Below, piece by piece: positions 4,519-5,477 of a stretch of 5,477 nt of DNA. The DNA lies in NCBI GenBank assembly GCA_025936205.1, contig JAICTU010000562.1, positions 1-5,477 on the forward strand. Direction: 5' to 3'. The position numbers were made by a program, and so were the translations under genes. Every line of letters begins with the position of its first letter. Position 1 is the stretch's first letter. The notes beneath the pieces are model-generated. The model made no database searches. It was not told the origin of the DNA and saw nothing but the letters and a program-made list of their open reading frames with translations. The stretch comes from Polyangiaceae bacterium. GTDB taxonomy: Bacteria; Myxococcota; Polyangia; Polyangiales; Polyangiaceae.

Positions 4519-5477
4519 ATGCGTCTGCGAACCAAATTCGTCGCGATGACGTTGGTGGCTACGGTGGTGCCGCTGGTGATGTCTGCCTCACGCAGCATTC
4601 GCCTGCACGAGCAGGCTCTGGATAGCGCACTCCTGGAGCTGCACCGCTCGGCCGCGTCGGTGGGGGCGCAGCTGGTCGATCAACACCTGTCGCGCGCCGA
4701 AGGCGCCCTGCGCGCCACCGTTCACGACACCATCGCCTGGCATGATCTGACGGAGCAGGAGCGCCAGGCCGCGCTGTGGCTCTTGTTCGGTCAGTTCGAG
4801 TCGAGCGGCATCGCCACGCTGACCGAGCGCGGGAACGTGGCGCAGCGTGCCTATCTGGCGCAGCCGAGCGACAGCCAGCCGGGCCACCCGGTGCTCAGCG
4901 AACGCGACGTGCAGGAGTTCGATCAGGTCGCACCGCCGACGGAGAGCGGCACCGCGGTGGGCGCGCCGCTGCGCACGGAGCGTGGCGCCGTGCTGTTGCC
5001 GTTGTCCGCGACCGAGGCAGCCGAGGACGGCCAGCCCGGCATGCAGGTCAGCGTGGGTTTGAGCCTGGAGTCGCTGTGCAGCGCGCTCGACAAGGCGCGA
5101 CCGAGCTCCGGCACCGTCGTGCTGCTGGACGGCTGGAATCGCAAGGTCTGCGAAAATGGCCGCCCGGCGGCGCTCGAAGCCGCCGAACCTTCGCTGGTGA
5201 GCGTGCTCGGCAGCAGCTCCGTCAATGCCGGCCTGTATTCGCGAAACGCCGCGTCGGGTGTGGTCAAGGGTGCGTCCGCGAGCGCCGCCCACGGCTTCTG
5301 CGTCGCCGTCGAGCAGCCGCTCGAGATCAGCAACGCGGCCTCGGAGCGGCTGCGCTGGCAGGCGATTGGCTGGTTGCTGGTGGGTGTCGTGGCGGCTGCG
5401 GTGGGCGGCTGGGCGCTGGGACGAAGCATCCTGGTGCCGCTGGAGACGCTGACCAAGGCGGCGCGGCGCATCGGCCG
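4519..5477 (+). CDS. Membrane sensor protein with periplasmic sensing region and HAMP domain (3' end outside window)
   Basis: The frame is open from the ATG at 4519 to the window edge, giving 319 residues with no stop. After a basic start (MRLRTK), residues about 7-24 form a first transmembrane segment. Residues about 25-279 form a periplasmic region. A second hydrophobic segment follows at about 280-301, and then a stretch starting at Arg302 whose IxxPLxxL pattern (Pro307) marks the first HAMP helix. The periplasmic part ends with features common in Cache-type sensors, namely a Ser/Leu-rich strand-helix (VSVGLSLESL) followed by VVLLDGWNRKV, but the Cache assignment is tentative. The output domain is cut off and could be a histidine kinase, cyclase or methyl-accepting module. 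It is transcribed divergently from the REC-EAL regulator and may be its cognate sensor. The frame is open upstream to 4369 with a TTG at 4480, but ATG 4519 gives the best N-terminus; there is no strong Shine-Dalgarno. Confidence 0.9.
   Translation, partial: MRLRTKFVAMTLVATVVPLVMSASRSIRLHEQALDSALLELHRSAASVGAQLVDQHLSRAEGALRATVHDTIAWHDLTEQERQAALWLLFGQFESSGIATLTERGNVAQRAYLAQPSDSQPGHPVLSERDVQEFDQVAPPTESGTAVGAPLRTERGAVLLPLSATEAAEDGQPGMQVSVGLSLESLCSALDKARPSSGTVVLLDGWNRKVCENGRPAALEAAEPSLVSVLGSSSVNAGLYSRNAASGVVKGASASAAHGFCVAVEQPLEISNAASERLRWQAIGWLLVGVVAAAVGGWALGRSILVPLETLTKAARRIG

Noticed and set aside
4588..5292. A 234-codon minus-strand open frame
   Set aside because: It mirrors the sensor gene, whose plus-strand translation has two membrane segments and a HAMP start; the minus frame is only Arg/Ala/Gln-rich.

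Overview
The window reads as GC-rich chromosomal DNA from a member of the Myxococcota (the former Deltaproteobacteria), or a close relative. The support is strong G/C preference at third codon positions, long spurious open frames opposite real genes, several cysteine-rich exported proteins with short linkers, and a c-di-GMP-type response regulator. This assignment is inferred from style, because no rRNA or marker gene is present.

Layout. Bases 1-735 contain no convincing gene; a short zinc-ribbon-like stretch near 205-290 may be transposase debris. A plus-strand gene follows (usable ATG at 943, stop at 1314). It encodes a cytochrome-c-like domain with a CX4CH haem motif and a distal Met-Pro. 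The frame is visibly coding back to about 780, but no start codon or signal peptide is found there, so its 5' end looks lost. A small plus-strand cysteine-rich lipoprotein candidate lies at 1606-2016. It sits between two direct copies of a 55-bp repeat (1479-1533 and 2017-2071, 52 of 55 identical).

On the minus strand is a probable two-gene unit. A 572-residue REC-GGDEF-EAL response regulator (4366 to 2648) is followed, with its stop overlapping a TTG start, by a 191-residue exported protein made of three related Cys-rich units (2651 to 2076). This gene converges on the small lipoprotein gene, with the second repeat copy filling the gap.

Divergent from the regulator, across a 152-bp intergenic region holding a perfect 12-bp palindrome, a membrane sensor gene begins at 4519 and runs off the window end. 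It has two transmembrane segments around a periplasmic region of about 255 residues, then the start of a HAMP domain.

How they may work together (inference): the sensor and the regulator look like a divergently transcribed signalling pair. The regulator keeps a complete phospho-receiver and all EAL phosphodiesterase motifs, while its GGDEF active site has decayed to NGATF with an intact RxxD inhibitory-site motif. The likely output is phosphorylation-controlled c-di-GMP breakdown, with a surface or periplasmic Cys-rich protein co-expressed. I see no defence system, CRISPR array, tRNA, rRNA or complete mobile element.
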